Positions 1 through 8,667 of a stretch of DNA of 64,000 nt are shown here, one piece after another. This DNA is from Myxococcales bacterium (GTDB lineage Bacteria > Myxococcota_A > Polyangia > Polyangiales > Polyangiaceae), in the NCBI GenBank assembly GCA_016720545.1, contig JADKKK010000007.1:62001-126000 (forward strand). The letters run 5' to 3'. A program made the translations under genes and the position numbers. Every line of letters begins with the position of its first letter. The first letter of the stretch is position 1. The notes beneath the pieces were generated by a model. The model saw only the letters and a list, made by a program, of their open reading frames with translations. It had not been told where the DNA came from and did not search any database.

Positions 1-270
1 ACGAGCGGCGCGGAGGGCCTGCGCCGCCTCGAGGCAGGCGAGCGCTACGATCTGGTGCTGTGCGATCTGATGATGCCGGGGCTCACCGGCATGGACGTCC
101 ACGCGGCGGTCCGCGAGCGCGACCCAGCGCAGGCTGCCCGCTTCGTGTTCATGAGCGGCGGCGCCTTCACGCCCCGGGCGAAGGCGTTCCTCGCCGAGGT
201 GGGCCTGCCGCGCCTCGACAAGCCGTTCCCTGCGTCGGCCGTCCTCGAGCTCCTGAAGGACACCTGCTGA
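1..270 (+). CDS. Receiver domain, C-terminal fragment of a two-component protein (partial)
   Basis: The reading frame is open from the window edge to a TGA and encodes the last 89 residues of a CheY-like receiver. The phosphoacceptor Asp lies in LVLCDLMMPG and the conserved Lys in RLDKPF, about 56 residues later, which is normal spacing. The protein ends a few residues after the last helix, so no output domain follows. It is therefore either a hybrid histidine kinase with a C-terminal receiver or a single-domain regulator; the missing 5' part would decide. It would accept phosphate from a His-kinase in the cytoplasm. The sigma-54 response regulator at 1527 is a possible but unproven partner. 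Confidence 0.85.
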   Translation, partial: TSGAEGLRRLEAGERYDLVLCDLMMPGLTGMDVHAAVRERDPAQAARFVFMSGGAFTPRAKAFLAEVGLPRLDKPFPASAVLELLKDTC

Positions 271-313
271 AAGTCTCACGCGAGCGCCGCCGACTTCGGT
301 AGCCTGTCGCGCA

Positions 314-1447
314 ATGACCCTCGCCCGCTGGAGCTTCCCCACCACCATCGTCTTTGGTCCAGGCGCGGCCGCGCAGCTCGCCGACCACGTCACCCGCCTC
401 GGCGGGAAGCGCGTGCTCGTCGTCGCCGATCCTGGCGTCGTGAAAGCCGGCATCGTCGCCAAGCTCACCGCGATCCTCGAGGCCGCCGGCGTGCCGGCGC
501 GCGTGTTCGACGCCGTCTCGCCCAACCCGATCGAGCAGAACGTGTTCGAGGGCGTCGCCGCGTACAAGGCGCACAACGCCGATCTGCTCGTGGCCGTGGG
601 CGGTGGCTCCCCGCTGGACGCCGGCAAGCTCATCGCCCTCATGACCACGCACGATCGACCCCTGGTCGACTACGACGACGCGACCGGCGGCGACGCCTTC
701 ATCGGCCCCAACGTGCCGCCGATCATCACCGTGCCCACCACCGCCGGCACGGGCAGCGAGGTCGGGCGCTCCGGCGTCGTCACGCTCACCGCAAACGGCC
801 GTAAGACCGTGATTTTTAGCCCGTATTTGCTGGCGAAGGTCGCGCTCCTCGACCCCGAGCTCACCACCTCGATGCCCGCCCACGTCACCGCGGCGACCGG
901 CTTCGACGCGCTCACCCACTGCCTCGAGGCCTACCTCTCCAAGGGCTGTCACCCCATGGCCGACGGGATCGCGCTCGCCGGCATCGAGCTCTGCCGCGAC
1001 CACCTCGTCCGGGCCACCCAGCACGGCGGCGATCTCGACGCGCGCGGGGGCATGATGCAGGCCGCGATGATGGGCGCCGTCGCCTTCCAGAAGGGGCTCG
1101 GCGCCTGCCACTCGCTCGCGCACCCGCTGTCGAGCGAGAAAGACATGCACCACGGCCTCGCGAACGCGCTCTGTCTGCCCGCGGTGGTCGAGTTCAACGC
1201 GTCCGTCGTGCCCGAGCGCGTCGAGCGCGTGCGCCAGCTCTTGTGCCCCGCGGCGAGCACCCTCGCCGAGGGGCTCCGCGCGCTCCGGGCCGCGCTCGGG
1301 CTGCCCGCCGGCCTCGCGGCCCAGGGCGTGACGGACGCCGACATCCCCAAGCTCGCCGCCAAGGCCATCCAGGACGGGTGCCACGCCTCGAACCCGCGGG
1401 CCTGCACCGAGGCCGACCTCGCCGCCCTCTACGCCGCGAGCTTGTAG
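314..1447 (+). CDS. Iron-containing alcohol dehydrogenase (Fe-ADH family)
   Basis: A 377-residue soluble protein, the usual length for group III alcohol dehydrogenases, which oxidise or reduce alcohols and aldehydes with NAD(P) and a divalent metal. The nucleotide-binding loop GGGSPLD is at residues 96-102 and the second signature TTAGTGSE at 142-149. The four metal ligands can be placed as D198, H202, H266 and H280, with the spacing seen in FucO-type enzymes. The ATG at 314 gives the canonical N-terminus with the FGPG motif at 14-17. Sequence alone does not fix the substrate; 1,3-propanediol, butanol or lactaldehyde-type activities all occur in the family. It stands between two signalling genes with no metabolic partner. 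Confidence 0.93.
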   Translation: MTLARWSFPTTIVFGPGAAAQLADHVTRLGGKRVLVVADPGVVKAGIVAKLTAILEAAGVPARVFDAVSPNPIEQNVFEGVAAYKAHNADLLVAVGGGSPLDAGKLIALMTTHDRPLVDYDDATGGDAFIGPNVPPIITVPTTAGTGSEVGRSGVVTLTANGRKTVIFSPYLLAKVALLDPELTTSMPAHVTAATGFDALTHCLEAYLSKGCHPMADGIALAGIELCRDHLVRATQHGGDLDARGGMMQAAMMGAVAFQKGLGACHSLAHPLSSEKDMHHGLANALCLPAVVEFNASVVPERVERVRQLLCPAASTLAEGLRALRAALGLPAGLAAQGVTDADIPKLAAKAIQDGCHASNPRACTEADLAALYAASL

Positions 1448-1526
1448 GCGCTTCCTGGGGGCACGCGCTCGCGTGGGCTGCGAAGGCAGCGCGCATCGGC
1501 GCGGGGTTTGGTAAGCTCCGCCGCAC

Positions 1527-2954
1527 ATGCTCCCCGAGAAGAAGCAGGTCCTCATCGTCGATGACGAGCCGAACCTGCGCAAGATCCTGGCCGCTCAGCT
1601 CTCGCGGGACGGGTACGACGTGCTCCTCGCGGAGGACGGCGAGGAGGGCCTCGCCACCCTCCGCGAGCACCACATCGACCTCATGATCACCGACCTGCGC
1701 ATGCCGAGGGTCGATGGCATGACGCTGCTCCGCGAGGCGCTGCGCGAAGACCCCGATCTGCCGGTGGTCATGATCACCGCGCACGGCACCGTCGACACGG
1801 CCGTCGAGGCCCTGAAGACCGGGGCCTTCGACTACCTCACCAAGCCCTTCGACAAAGACGAGGTGCGGCAGATCGTCGCGAAGGCGCTCCGCACGCGCCA
1901 CCTCGCCGGCCAAGAGGCCTCGCAGTCTCCCAACCTCGTCCCGGGCGCGCGGTTCGGCATCATCGGCAGCGCCTCGGGACTGAACGAGGTCTACTCGGTG
2001 CTCGAGCGCGTGGCGGACAGCCCCACCACCGTGCTCATCACGGGCGAGAGCGGCACGGGCAAGGAGCTCGTCGCGCGCGCGCTCCACGACCACTCGTCCC
2101 GCCGCGGCAAGCCGTTCATCAAGGTGAACTGCGCGGCCATCCCGAAGGAGCTCATCGAGAGCGAGCTCTTTGGCTACGAGCGCGGCGCCTTCACCGGCGC
2201 GGTCTCGTCCAAGCCGGGGCGCTTCGAGCTCGCGTCCGGCGGCACGCTCTTCCTCGACGAGATCGGCGAGATCCCCATCGAGATGCAGGTGAAGCTGCTG
2301 CGCGCCTTGCAGGAGAGCGAGTTCGAGCGGGTCGGCGGCATCAAGACCATCCGCGTCGACGTGCGCCTCGTCGCGGCGACGAACCGCGATCTGAAGAAGC
2401 TCATCGCGCAGGGCACCTTCCGAGAAGATCTGTTCTATCGCCTCAACGTCGTGTCCATCCGGCTGCCCGCGCTGCGAGAGCGCGTGTCGGACATCCCGCT
2501 CCTCACCGAACATTTCCTCACCAAGTTCAACGAGCGCCTAAAGAAGAGCGTGCAAGGGCTCGAGCCGGCGGCGCTCGAGGCGCTCGCCGCCTACGGCTGG
2601 CCCGGCAACATCCGTGAGCTCGAGAACGTGATGGAGCGCGCCGTGCTCTTCTGCGACGGCCAGCACCTCACCGCGGCCAACCTCCCCCAAGAGCTCCGCG
2701 GTGACGGCAACACGACGACGCCCCTGCCGCCGTACGTGTCGGCCGCGCCCGTGAACCTCTCCGGCGAGGCCGGCCTGAAGGAGCACGTGAAGGTCGCCAT
2801 GAGCCGGCTCGAGCGCGACATCGTGAGCCGCGCCCTCACCCAGACGAACGGCAACGTGACCCACGCCGCGCGCCTCCTCAAGATCTCGCGGAAGGGCCTG
2901 CAGCTCAAAATGAAAGAGCTCGGCCTGCGCGAGGCCGCCGAGAAGGCCGACTGA
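1527..2954 (+). CDS. Sigma-54-dependent response regulator, NtrC family
   Basis: A 475-residue activator of RpoN promoters with the full three-domain layout. The receiver (residues 5-120) has acidic D12/D13, phosphoacceptor D56 and K105. The AAA+ domain (about 142-375) has Walker A GESGTGKE at 172-179, the sigma-54 contact loop GAFTGA at 219-224 and a Walker B in LFLDEIGE. The C-terminal Fis-type helix-turn-helix is around 430-465 (GNVTHAARLLKISRKGLQ). All key residues are present, so it should be an active, phosphorylation-controlled enhancer-binding protein. No cognate kinase is adjacent in the window apart from the receiver fragment at the left edge. Its TGA overlaps the ATG of the next gene by one base. 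Confidence 0.95.
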   Translation: MLPEKKQVLIVDDEPNLRKILAAQLSRDGYDVLLAEDGEEGLATLREHHIDLMITDLRMPRVDGMTLLREALREDPDLPVVMITAHGTVDTAVEALKTGAFDYLTKPFDKDEVRQIVAKALRTRHLAGQEASQSPNLVPGARFGIIGSASGLNEVYSVLERVADSPTTVLITGESGTGKELVARALHDHSSRRGKPFIKVNCAAIPKELIESELFGYERGAFTGAVSSKPGRFELASGGTLFLDEIGEIPIEMQVKLLRALQESEFERVGGIKTIRVDVRLVAATNRDLKKLIAQGTFREDLFYRLNVVSIRLPALRERVSDIPLLTEHFLTKFNERLKKSVQGLEPAALEALAAYGWPGNIRELENVMERAVLFCDGQHLTAANLPQELRGDGNTTTPLPPYVSAAPVNLSGEAGLKEHVKVAMSRLERDIVSRALTQTNGNVTHAARLLKISRKGLQLKMKELGLREAAEKAD

Positions 2955-4195
2955 TGTGGTCGCCGCACGTCTGCGGCGGGCGCCCGCCGACCCGACGTCG
3001 CGGCACATGCCCTCGTCTGGCGGTCGCGGTCGCGGTCGCCGTCGCGCTCGTGGGGTGCCGCGGCTGCCGCGCCGCGGGCCAGGACGCGGGCCCGTCCGGG
3101 GGCGACGGGGGCGCCCTCGTCGGGTTCGACGCGGCGCCCCGCCCTGGCGCCCCGAGGCCCGGCATGGCGTTCATCCCCGCGGGCACCTTTCGCGCGGGCA
3201 CGCCGCTCGATCGCGCGCCGCGAATCGCCACCGAGGAGCTGCCTGGCGTCCCCGTCGAGATGGGCCCGTTCTACATCGACATTTTCCCCTTCCCGAACGA
3301 GCCCGGCGCCATCCCGCAGCCCAACGTCTCGCGCGACGAAGCGGCGCGCCTGTGCGGCGAGAAGGGCAAGCGCCTCTGCACCGAGCTCGAGTGGGAGCGC
3401 GCCTGCAAGGGGCCCGACAGCGCGACCTACGAGTACGGCGACACCTACCGCAGCTCCCTCTGTGGCACGGGTCAGTCCGCCGAGCTCGGCTTCCGTCGGC
3501 CGTCCGGTGAGCGCTCCGCCTGCCGAAGCGGCTTCGGTGTGCGCGAGCTGCACGGGGGCGCGTGGGAGTGGACCCAGAGCACCTGGGGCCGCGGCACCCA
3601 CGATCCTTCGATGGGGGTGCTCCGCGGCGGAAACGCCGAGGCCGGCGAGATCGTCGGTCGCTGCGCGAACGCGATCGGGCGCCCCGCGAGCAAGCGACAG
3701 GCGTCGTTTGGGTTTCGTTGCTGCGCGGGCGACCCGAGCTCGGCCGAGGTCACCCTCGACGTGCACCTGGCGGCCCACACCCTCACCCTCCTCGCGAAGC
3801 CCGAAGAGCGCGCCGCGCCGCTCCTCCCTCTCCTCGACACGGCCGAGTGGGGCAGCCGCGACCTGGCGGTCGACCGCGCGTGGATCTGGCAGCCCGTAGG
3901 CAACGAGGACCTGCTCGTGTTCGGGGGCTGCACGCCGGAAGGCCCTGCGCGCCGGTGCGGCTTCGTCGTCGGGCGCGCGCAGCCACCCGGTTCCACGACG
4001 CTCACCGCGGCCGACAGCGCCCCCCGCGTGCTCGCCCAGCTCGTGTTCCCGCGCGCCATGGCGGAGATGAAGACGACCGGTGATCCGAGCCGTATCCACG
4101 CGAAAGCCGTCGACGTCAAGGGTCGCTACGTGAAGGAAATCTCCTATAGTTACGGACGAGTAAGCGTGTCCGGCCCCCAGCGCGTGGCCGAGTAG
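2954..4195 (+). CDS. Lipoprotein with formylglycine-generating-enzyme (SUMF1-type) fold
   Basis: 413 residues. The N-terminus is Arg-rich, then hydrophobic (LAVAVAVAVALVGC), and ends in a likely lipobox Cys, so export and lipidation are expected. Residues about 70-260 match the FGE-sulfatase/SUMF1 fold: PGMAFIPAGTFRAGT, then FYIDIFPFPNEPG, ARLCGEKGKRLCTELEWERACKG, and GVRELHGGAWEWTQS with the terminal LRGGNAE...FGFRC segment. In bacteria this fold is often non-enzymatic or acts as a sensor or effector domain; the copper-binding Cys pair of true FGEs is not clearly present. The last 150 residues are unlike anything I recognise. The start overlaps the stop of the NtrC regulator (TGATG), suggesting one transcript. 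Confidence 0.8.
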   Translation: MWSPHVCGGRPPTRRRGTCPRLAVAVAVAVALVGCRGCRAAGQDAGPSGGDGGALVGFDAAPRPGAPRPGMAFIPAGTFRAGTPLDRAPRIATEELPGVPVEMGPFYIDIFPFPNEPGAIPQPNVSRDEAARLCGEKGKRLCTELEWERACKGPDSATYEYGDTYRSSLCGTGQSAELGFRRPSGERSACRSGFGVRELHGGAWEWTQSTWGRGTHDPSMGVLRGGNAEAGEIVGRCANAIGRPASKRQASFGFRCCAGDPSSAEVTLDVHLAAHTLTLLAKPEERAAPLLPLLDTAEWGSRDLAVDRAWIWQPVGNEDLLVFGGCTPEGPARRCGFVVGRAQPPGSTTLTAADSAPRVLAQLVFPRAMAEMKTTGDPSRIHAKAVDVKGRYVKEISYSYGRVSVSGPQRVAE

Positions 4196-4374
4196 CGAGA
4201 GATTTTTTCCGAGCTCCCGGAACCTTCTCGGCGACGCCTTGTCCTTAGGCACGAAGGCGTTCGATGAAGCGGCGAGGGCGAGAGCCCGGAGCGCCCGGGC
4301 GCCTTCCCACCCAACCAACCACGAACCGTGCGCCCACGCGCATCTCCATGCCCGTGTGGCAGTGAGGCCAAGCC

Positions 4375-5982
4375 ATGTCCACCTCGTTCTCCAAGCCGTC
4401 GTTCGCCTTCGCCCCCACCCAGAACCCCTTCTCGCCCGCGCCCGTCGCGGCCGCCCCCGTGGCCGCTCCCGCCGTCGGCGAGGAGAGCTACGCGCTGTTC
4501 GCGCAGGGTCCGGCGGTCTCCGCGGAGGAGCTCGAGACGCCGGCGTCGGCCGTCGAGGTGCAGGTGCTCTGGGGCGCGACGGTGCTGTCGGTCGCGCACG
4601 TGACGGACGGGAAGGGGTTCATCGTGGGGTCGGGCGAGGGCGCGGATTTCGTCCTCGCCGCCGAGACGCTCGGCCGCGAGCGCCTGTCCCTCGTCGACGC
4701 CTCCAGCGGCGCGCCGCAGGTCATCGTCCCCATGGACGCCACCGTCCGCGTCGGCGACGCCGCTCCCCAGAGCGCCGCCGACCTCCTCGCGCTCGGCCGC
4801 GCGTCGTCCGCCACGGACCAGACGCTCGCGCTGCCCATCGTCGCCGACCAGAGCGTCCGCGTGACCCTCCGCGGCAGCGACATCTCCTACGTCGTCCGCG
4901 GCGTGCGCGCCGGCCGCGCGCCGGCCGCGGTCGGCCTCCTCGGGGCGATCTCCGGGGCCGTCAGCAAGTACGTGGGCCTCTCCCTCGTGGGTCACCTCGG
5001 CGTCGTCGCGAGCCTCGCCTACTTCATGCCGAGCATGGCGGCGGACGACGCCGAGTCCGCGTCGCGCGAGAACTTCCTCCTCATGCAGAAATACCTGAAC
5101 GCGAGCGCGCCCGCGGAGCAGAAGGAGGAGCCCGGCTCGTCCGGCGGCGAGTCGACCCCCGCCGAGTCGGGCGGCAAGGGCGAGCGCGCCCAGGGCGCCG
5201 AGGGCACCATGGGCAAGTCCACGGCGGCGACCAGCGGTCGCTGGGCCTTCAAGGGCGAGTCGAAGGATCCCAAAGTGCAGCAGAGCGACCGCGAGCTCGC
5301 GCGGCAGTTCGGCATGGTGGAGCTCCTGCTCACGAACACGGCCGGTCCTTCGGCGAACGACCCGAACGCCCCGTCGGCCAAGTGGGGCGCCTTCGCCGCG
5401 GAGGGCGCGGACTCCAAGAGCGCCATGGGCAGCATGTGGGCGCCCTCGATCGGTGACGCGCTCGGCGCCGGCGGCTTCGGCCTGTCGGGCAACGAGGAGG
5501 GTGGTGGCGGCCTCGGCCAGGGCATCGGCCTCGATCGGGTCGGCGGGCTCGGCCACGGCCTCGGCGGCGGCGACGGTCAGGGCTTCGGCCCGGGGCGCGA
5601 CGGGCTCGGCAACTCGCGCGGCCACGTCAACGGCGCGCACAAGCCGAAGGGCCCTGGCCCCATCCGCGAGCTCAAGACCGAGGTGAACGGACACCTCCCC
5701 GCGGACGTCATCCAGCGCATCGTCCGCTCGAACTTCGGTCGCTTCCGCAACTGCTACGACGCAGGTCTGCGCACGAACCCCGCCCTCGCTGGCCGCGTCG
5801 TCACCAAGTTCGTCATCGGTCGCGACGGCGCGGTCGGCGTCAGCCTGAACGGCGGCTCGGACCTGCCGAGCTCCGAGGTGGTGAACTGCGTCGTGCGGAG
5901 CTTCCAGAACCTCTCGTTCCCCGCGCCTTCGGGCGGACAGGTGACCGTCGTCTACCCGCTCGCGTTCAGCCCCGCCGACTGA
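4375..5982 (+). CDS. AgmX/PglI C-terminal domain protein with FHA-like N-terminal region
   Basis: 535 residues. The N-terminal 170 residues contain a beta-rich segment (QVLWGATVLSVAHV, GFIVGSGEGADFVL) that looks like a degenerate FHA domain. One or two hydrophobic segments lie at about 183-219. A Glu/Gly/Ser linker and a glycine-rich stretch (about 365-415) follow. The C-terminal 100 residues carry the AgmX/PglI-type domain (VIQRIVRSNFGRFRNCYDAGLR, then GRVVTKFVIGRDG, then a conserved Cys in VVNCVVRSF, ending VVYPLAFSP), a fold related to the TonB C-terminus. In Myxococcus xanthus AgmX/GltJ belongs to the gliding motility machine, but such domains are numerous in myxobacteria, so motility is only a possibility here. 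Confidence 0.85.
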   Translation: MSTSFSKPSFAFAPTQNPFSPAPVAAAPVAAPAVGEESYALFAQGPAVSAEELETPASAVEVQVLWGATVLSVAHVTDGKGFIVGSGEGADFVLAAETLGRERLSLVDASSGAPQVIVPMDATVRVGDAAPQSAADLLALGRASSATDQTLALPIVADQSVRVTLRGSDISYVVRGVRAGRAPAAVGLLGAISGAVSKYVGLSLVGHLGVVASLAYFMPSMAADDAESASRENFLLMQKYLNASAPAEQKEEPGSSGGESTPAESGGKGERAQGAEGTMGKSTAATSGRWAFKGESKDPKVQQSDRELARQFGMVELLLTNTAGPSANDPNAPSAKWGAFAAEGADSKSAMGSMWAPSIGDALGAGGFGLSGNEEGGGGLGQGIGLDRVGGLGHGLGGGDGQGFGPGRDGLGNSRGHVNGAHKPKGPGPIRELKTEVNGHLPADVIQRIVRSNFGRFRNCYDAGLRTNPALAGRVVTKFVIGRDGAVGVSLNGGSDLPSSEVVNCVVRSFQNLSFPAPSGGQVTVVYPLAFSPAD

Positions 5983-5993
5983 TCGCCCCGCGG

Positions 5994-6055
5994 CCCGCCC
6001 CGCCCCGCCCCGCCCCGCCCCGCCCCGCCCCGCCCCGCCCCGCCCCGCCCCGCCC
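5994..6055. repeat. CCCGC pentanucleotide tandem repeat
   Basis: About 12 uninterrupted copies of a 5-base C-rich unit lie directly after the stop of the AgmX-type gene, followed by a short reverse-complement segment (GAGGCGGGGCGG). A pure pentamer run of this kind is prone to slippage in replication and in sequencing, so the copy number is uncertain. Confidence 0.95.
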
Positions 6056-6187
6056 GCGCGAGGCGGGGCGGCGCGTTCTTTGCGCGCCCGGTTGCGCGAC
6101 GCGCGCCTCGAGGCCATGCTGGGCGCCGCACACATCGACCCACGACTCGTCCGAGTCCCCCACGCAGTCCCCCACGCGAGGCGCGCC

Positions 6188-6604
6188 TTGAGCTCACCCA
6201 ACACGAGCGAGCGAATCCGGAGTTTCGAAGAGTTTTGGCCGTACTACGTGGGTGAGCACGCGAAGAAGTCGACGCGCACCCTCCACTTCGTCGGCACCAC
6301 CGCGGCGGTGGGCTGCGCCGCGGCCGGGCTCCTCTTCGGCAAGCGCTGGCTCCTCGCCGTCGCTCCGCTCTGTGGCTACGGGCCCGCGTGGGTCAGCCAC
6401 TTCTTCATCGAGAAGAACCGGCCTGCCACGTTCACCTACCCCCTCTGGTCGCTCAAGGCCGACTTCGTCATGTGGGGGAAGATCGCCCGCGGCGAGATGG
6501 ACGCGGAGGTCGCGCGCGTGCTCGCCGCGCGTGCCCGGGCGACCGCGCCCTCGGAGACCGCGCCGCAGGATTCGCCCGCCGCGGGAGACGTCCTGGTAAA
6601 CTGA
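6188..6604 (+). CDS. DUF962 / Mpo1-like membrane protein
   Basis: From the TTG at 6188 the protein is 138 residues. It starts near the conserved RIRSFEEFWPYYVGEH motif and has two hydrophobic segments (HFVGTTAAVGCAAAGLLFG and WLLAVAPLCGYGPAWVSHFF), then the family signature FFIEKNRPATFTYPLWSLKAD. The family includes yeast Mpo1 (YGL010w), an iron-dependent dioxygenase acting in 2-hydroxy fatty acid alpha-oxidation; the His residues near the membrane segments are retained here. Bacterial members are mostly uncharacterised. An in-frame ATG at 6080 would add 36 residues without family similarity. The gene ends 4 bases before the next one, so the two may be cotranscribed. Confidence 0.85.
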   Translation: MSSPNTSERIRSFEEFWPYYVGEHAKKSTRTLHFVGTTAAVGCAAAGLLFGKRWLLAVAPLCGYGPAWVSHFFIEKNRPATFTYPLWSLKADFVMWGKIARGEMDAEVARVLAARARATAPSETAPQDSPAAGDVLVN

Positions 6605-6608
6605 GCGG

Positions 6609-7136
6609 GTGAGCCCTCCGCCGACGATCCCACGGCGCACCCTCTCGCTCGCCGGCGCGCTGCTGGCCGTCGGCGGGATCTGGGCGTGCGGGCGCAGCGC
6701 CCTGGTCGACGCGCCCATCCTGCCCACGGGGGCGAAGTCCGCCGTGCTCCCCACCTCCGAAGACGCGGGGACCGACAGCGCGATCCGCGGGGAGACCGGC
6801 GAGATGCTCCACGCCGGAGACGTCTTTCGTGGCACCGCGATCTGCCGGCGGACGCCGCGGACGCTCGTCCTGCACGTCGAGGGGCTCGACGGCGAAGACG
6901 TGACCGGCACGGTGCAGGTGAGCGCGCGTGGCGCGAGCACGGGCACCTACAGGGTCACGGGCACGTACGCCGCCGCGACGCACCGCATGCGCCTCGAGGC
7001 CGGCGACTGGACCGACGAGTCTGACGATCTCGACGCCGCCGACCTCGAAGGTACCCTTGGGCCCGCGGGCTTCCAGGGGCGCCTGGGGAGCTCGGGCTGC
7101 AGCACGTTCACTCTCTCTCGACAGGCGTCCCGATGA
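6609..7136 (+). CDS. Predicted lipoprotein of unknown function
   Basis: 175 residues from a GTG start. The N-terminus (RRTLSLAGALLAVGGIWACG) is a signal peptide ending in a lipobox-like sequence with Cys at about residue 26, so attachment to a membrane on the periplasmic side is likely. The mature part is acidic and seems beta-rich, with two other Cys residues (AICRRTP and SSGCSTF) that could pair. No family was recognised. Its TGA overlaps the ATG of the next lipoprotein gene in an ATGA arrangement, which suggests that the two small lipoproteins are made together. Confidence 0.7.
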   Translation: MSPPPTIPRRTLSLAGALLAVGGIWACGRSALVDAPILPTGAKSAVLPTSEDAGTDSAIRGETGEMLHAGDVFRGTAICRRTPRTLVLHVEGLDGEDVTGTVQVSARGASTGTYRVTGTYAAATHRMRLEAGDWTDESDDLDAADLEGTLGPAGFQGRLGSSGCSTFTLSRQASR

Positions 7137-7606
7137 CCGACCCACGCTGCCTCCCACGCCTCGCGACGCCGGCCAGCGCGATCTTCGCTGCGCTCACCCT
7201 CGCGGGGGCCTTGGCGGGCTGCTCCCGGGCGCGCGCTGGCGCGACCTTCCCCGAGCTCGATCCCGCGCAGGCCAAGGTGGAGTCGTGGAACCTGGAGGAG
7301 CTCGGTCCCACCGATTTTCTCATGTTTGCTGGCCCACGCATCACCCTTTCGAAGGCCTCTTGTCTCCGGGGCGCCGCCCTCGACTGCGAGGCGCTCCGCA
7401 CGCTGAAGGCGGGCGAGGTGGTGCCGATCAAGAAGGCGCTGCTCGATGGCCGGATGAGCCCCGGGGCGCGCGTGTGCCAGGCGTTGAAGAACGAGCTGCT
7501 GAACGGGCGCGGCCCTGGCGGCGAGGACGGCTTCTGCAAGTTCAGCGACGGCTCTCTGGTGTCGACCGGCGCGCTCGAGCGGTACGCCATGAAGATCGTG
7601 CCCTGA
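7133..7606 (+). CDS. Predicted lipoprotein of unknown function
   Basis: 157 residues with an N-terminal signal sequence (TPASAIFAALTLAGALAGCS) whose lipobox LAGC predicts lipidation at about residue 32. The mature region has Cys residues in ASCLRG, LDCEAL, RVCQAL and DGFCKF, so two disulfides are possible. No catalytic motif or known domain is visible. The start codon overlaps the stop of the preceding lipoprotein gene, and the gene is convergent with the AgmX-type lipoprotein on the other strand, 16 bases away. Confidence 0.7.
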   Translation: MTDPRCLPRLATPASAIFAALTLAGALAGCSRARAGATFPELDPAQAKVESWNLEELGPTDFLMFAGPRITLSKASCLRGAALDCEALRTLKAGEVVPIKKALLDGRMSPGARVCQALKNELLNGRGPGGEDGFCKFSDGSLVSTGALERYAMKIVP

Positions 7607-7622
7607 CAGGCCGCGCGCGCGC

Positions 7623-8225
7623 CTACGGCGCCTCGCCCGGGCTGAACGCGATCGGGTACACCACCGTCACCTCGTCGCGCTCGGGCTGCGGAAACGAGAG
7701 GCTCCCGAAGACCTTGGCGACGCAGGTCGCGACCTCTTTGTCGGCGAGATCGGTGGAGGCGACCGCGGCCGACTTGGTGCCCCCGTTCTTCCCGATCACG
7801 AGCTTGACGCTCACGCGGCCCTGCAGCGTGGGGTTCGCGCGGAGCCCGGTCGAGTAGCACGCCTGCATGCGATCGAAGCTCTGGCGCACCACCCGCGCGA
7901 TGACCTCGGGCGCCAGCGAGCCCGACACCTGCGCCGTCCCGGCGGAGACTGTCCCGCCGCCCGGGCGGCCTCCGCCCGCCCCCTTCAGGTTGCCGCCCGG
8001 TGGCGGTGGCGGTGGCGGTGGCGGCTGCGGTGCCGGCGGCTCCTTCCGTGGCTCGGTGGTGGGCAGCGGCGCGGCGGCCACGGGCGGTGACCCCGGGGCC
8101 ATGCCGCTGGTGGGCGGCTCCTGGGACTTGGCCGTCGCGGGCGCTCGCTCGGCCCGGCTACAGGCGAGCGCGGAGGCGGCGAGCGCGAGCGCGGAGACGG
8201 CGAGCGCGTGGCGGAGGTATCCCAT
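7623..8225 (-). CDS. Lipoprotein with AgmX/PglI (TonB-like) C-terminal domain
   Basis: The ATG at 8225 starts a clear lipoprotein signal (LRHALAVSALALAASALACS), giving a 200-residue protein. A Pro-rich linker (a run of about 10 prolines) and a Gly-rich stretch follow. The last 100 residues are an AgmX/PglI-type domain: SLAPEVIARVVRQSFDRMQ, a conserved Cys in ACYSTGLR, GRVSVKLVIGKNGG, EVATCVAKVFGSL and the terminal VVYPIAFSP. It resembles the C-terminus of the 535-residue protein at 4375 closely enough to be a shorter relative without the FHA-like and glycine-rich parts. The Pro-rich spacer suggests the domain reaches across the periplasm from a lipid anchor. Confidence 0.85.
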   Translation of the reverse strand: MGYLRHALAVSALALAASALACSRAERAPATAKSQEPPTSGMAPGSPPVAAAPLPTTEPRKEPPAPQPPPPPPPPPGGNLKGAGGGRPGGGTVSAGTAQVSGSLAPEVIARVVRQSFDRMQACYSTGLRANPTLQGRVSVKLVIGKNGGTKSAAVASTDLADKEVATCVAKVFGSLSFPQPERDEVTVVYPIAFSPGEAP

Positions 8226-8284
8226 GCCTGAGAGCGTAGCCGCCCCCGCCCGGTCGCACGAGCGGTTCGACGCCGGGGTGCTCC

Positions 8285-8650
8285 CTACGTCGCTGCGAAG
8301 TCGTACTCGCGCTCCACCTTGGCGACGCGCGTGTTGTACGCGACATACCACGCGCGGCGGCCGGCCTCCTGCGCCGCGAGGTGCTCGCTGTCGCGCTTCC
8401 ACGCGGCGATCGCCTCCAGAGTCTGCCAGTAGCTCACCGTAATGCCCACGCCGTCCCGGGCGGAGTCGATCCCCAGGAAGCCCGGCTGCGTGCGGGCGCG
8501 CTCGAGCATTCGGTTCGCCGTGTCGCCGTAGCCCTCGTCTCGAGCCGCGCGAACGGAGGTGAAAATGACAGCGTAGTACGGCAACGGCCAGCGGCCGGCG
8601 AGCGCGGCGGAAGGGGGTGAGGACAGAGAGGGGGTCGAGGTTCGTGTCAT
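8285..8650 (-). CDS. Antibiotic biosynthesis monooxygenase (ABM)-like dimeric alpha/beta barrel protein
   Basis: 121 residues from the ATG at 8650. The sequence PYYAVIFTSVRAARDEGYG, then FLGIDSARDGVGITVSYW, LEAIAAWKRDSEHLAAQE and WYVAYNTRVAKVEREY follows the pattern of small dimeric ferredoxin-like proteins of the ABM/YqjZ type, including the FLG and W...W..S.EH signature. Members are heme-degrading enzymes, quinol monooxygenases or simply stress proteins, so the reaction cannot be assigned. The frame stays open upstream into the 11-base repeat array, but that extension is repeat-encoded and was excluded from the gene. Confidence 0.8.
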   Translation of the reverse strand: MTRTSTPSLSSPPSAALAGRWPLPYYAVIFTSVRAARDEGYGDTANRMLERARTQPGFLGIDSARDGVGITVSYWQTLEAIAAWKRDSEHLAAQEAGRRAWYVAYNTRVAKVEREYDFAAT

Positions 8651-8667
8651 GGCGGGTGTACCTCGCG

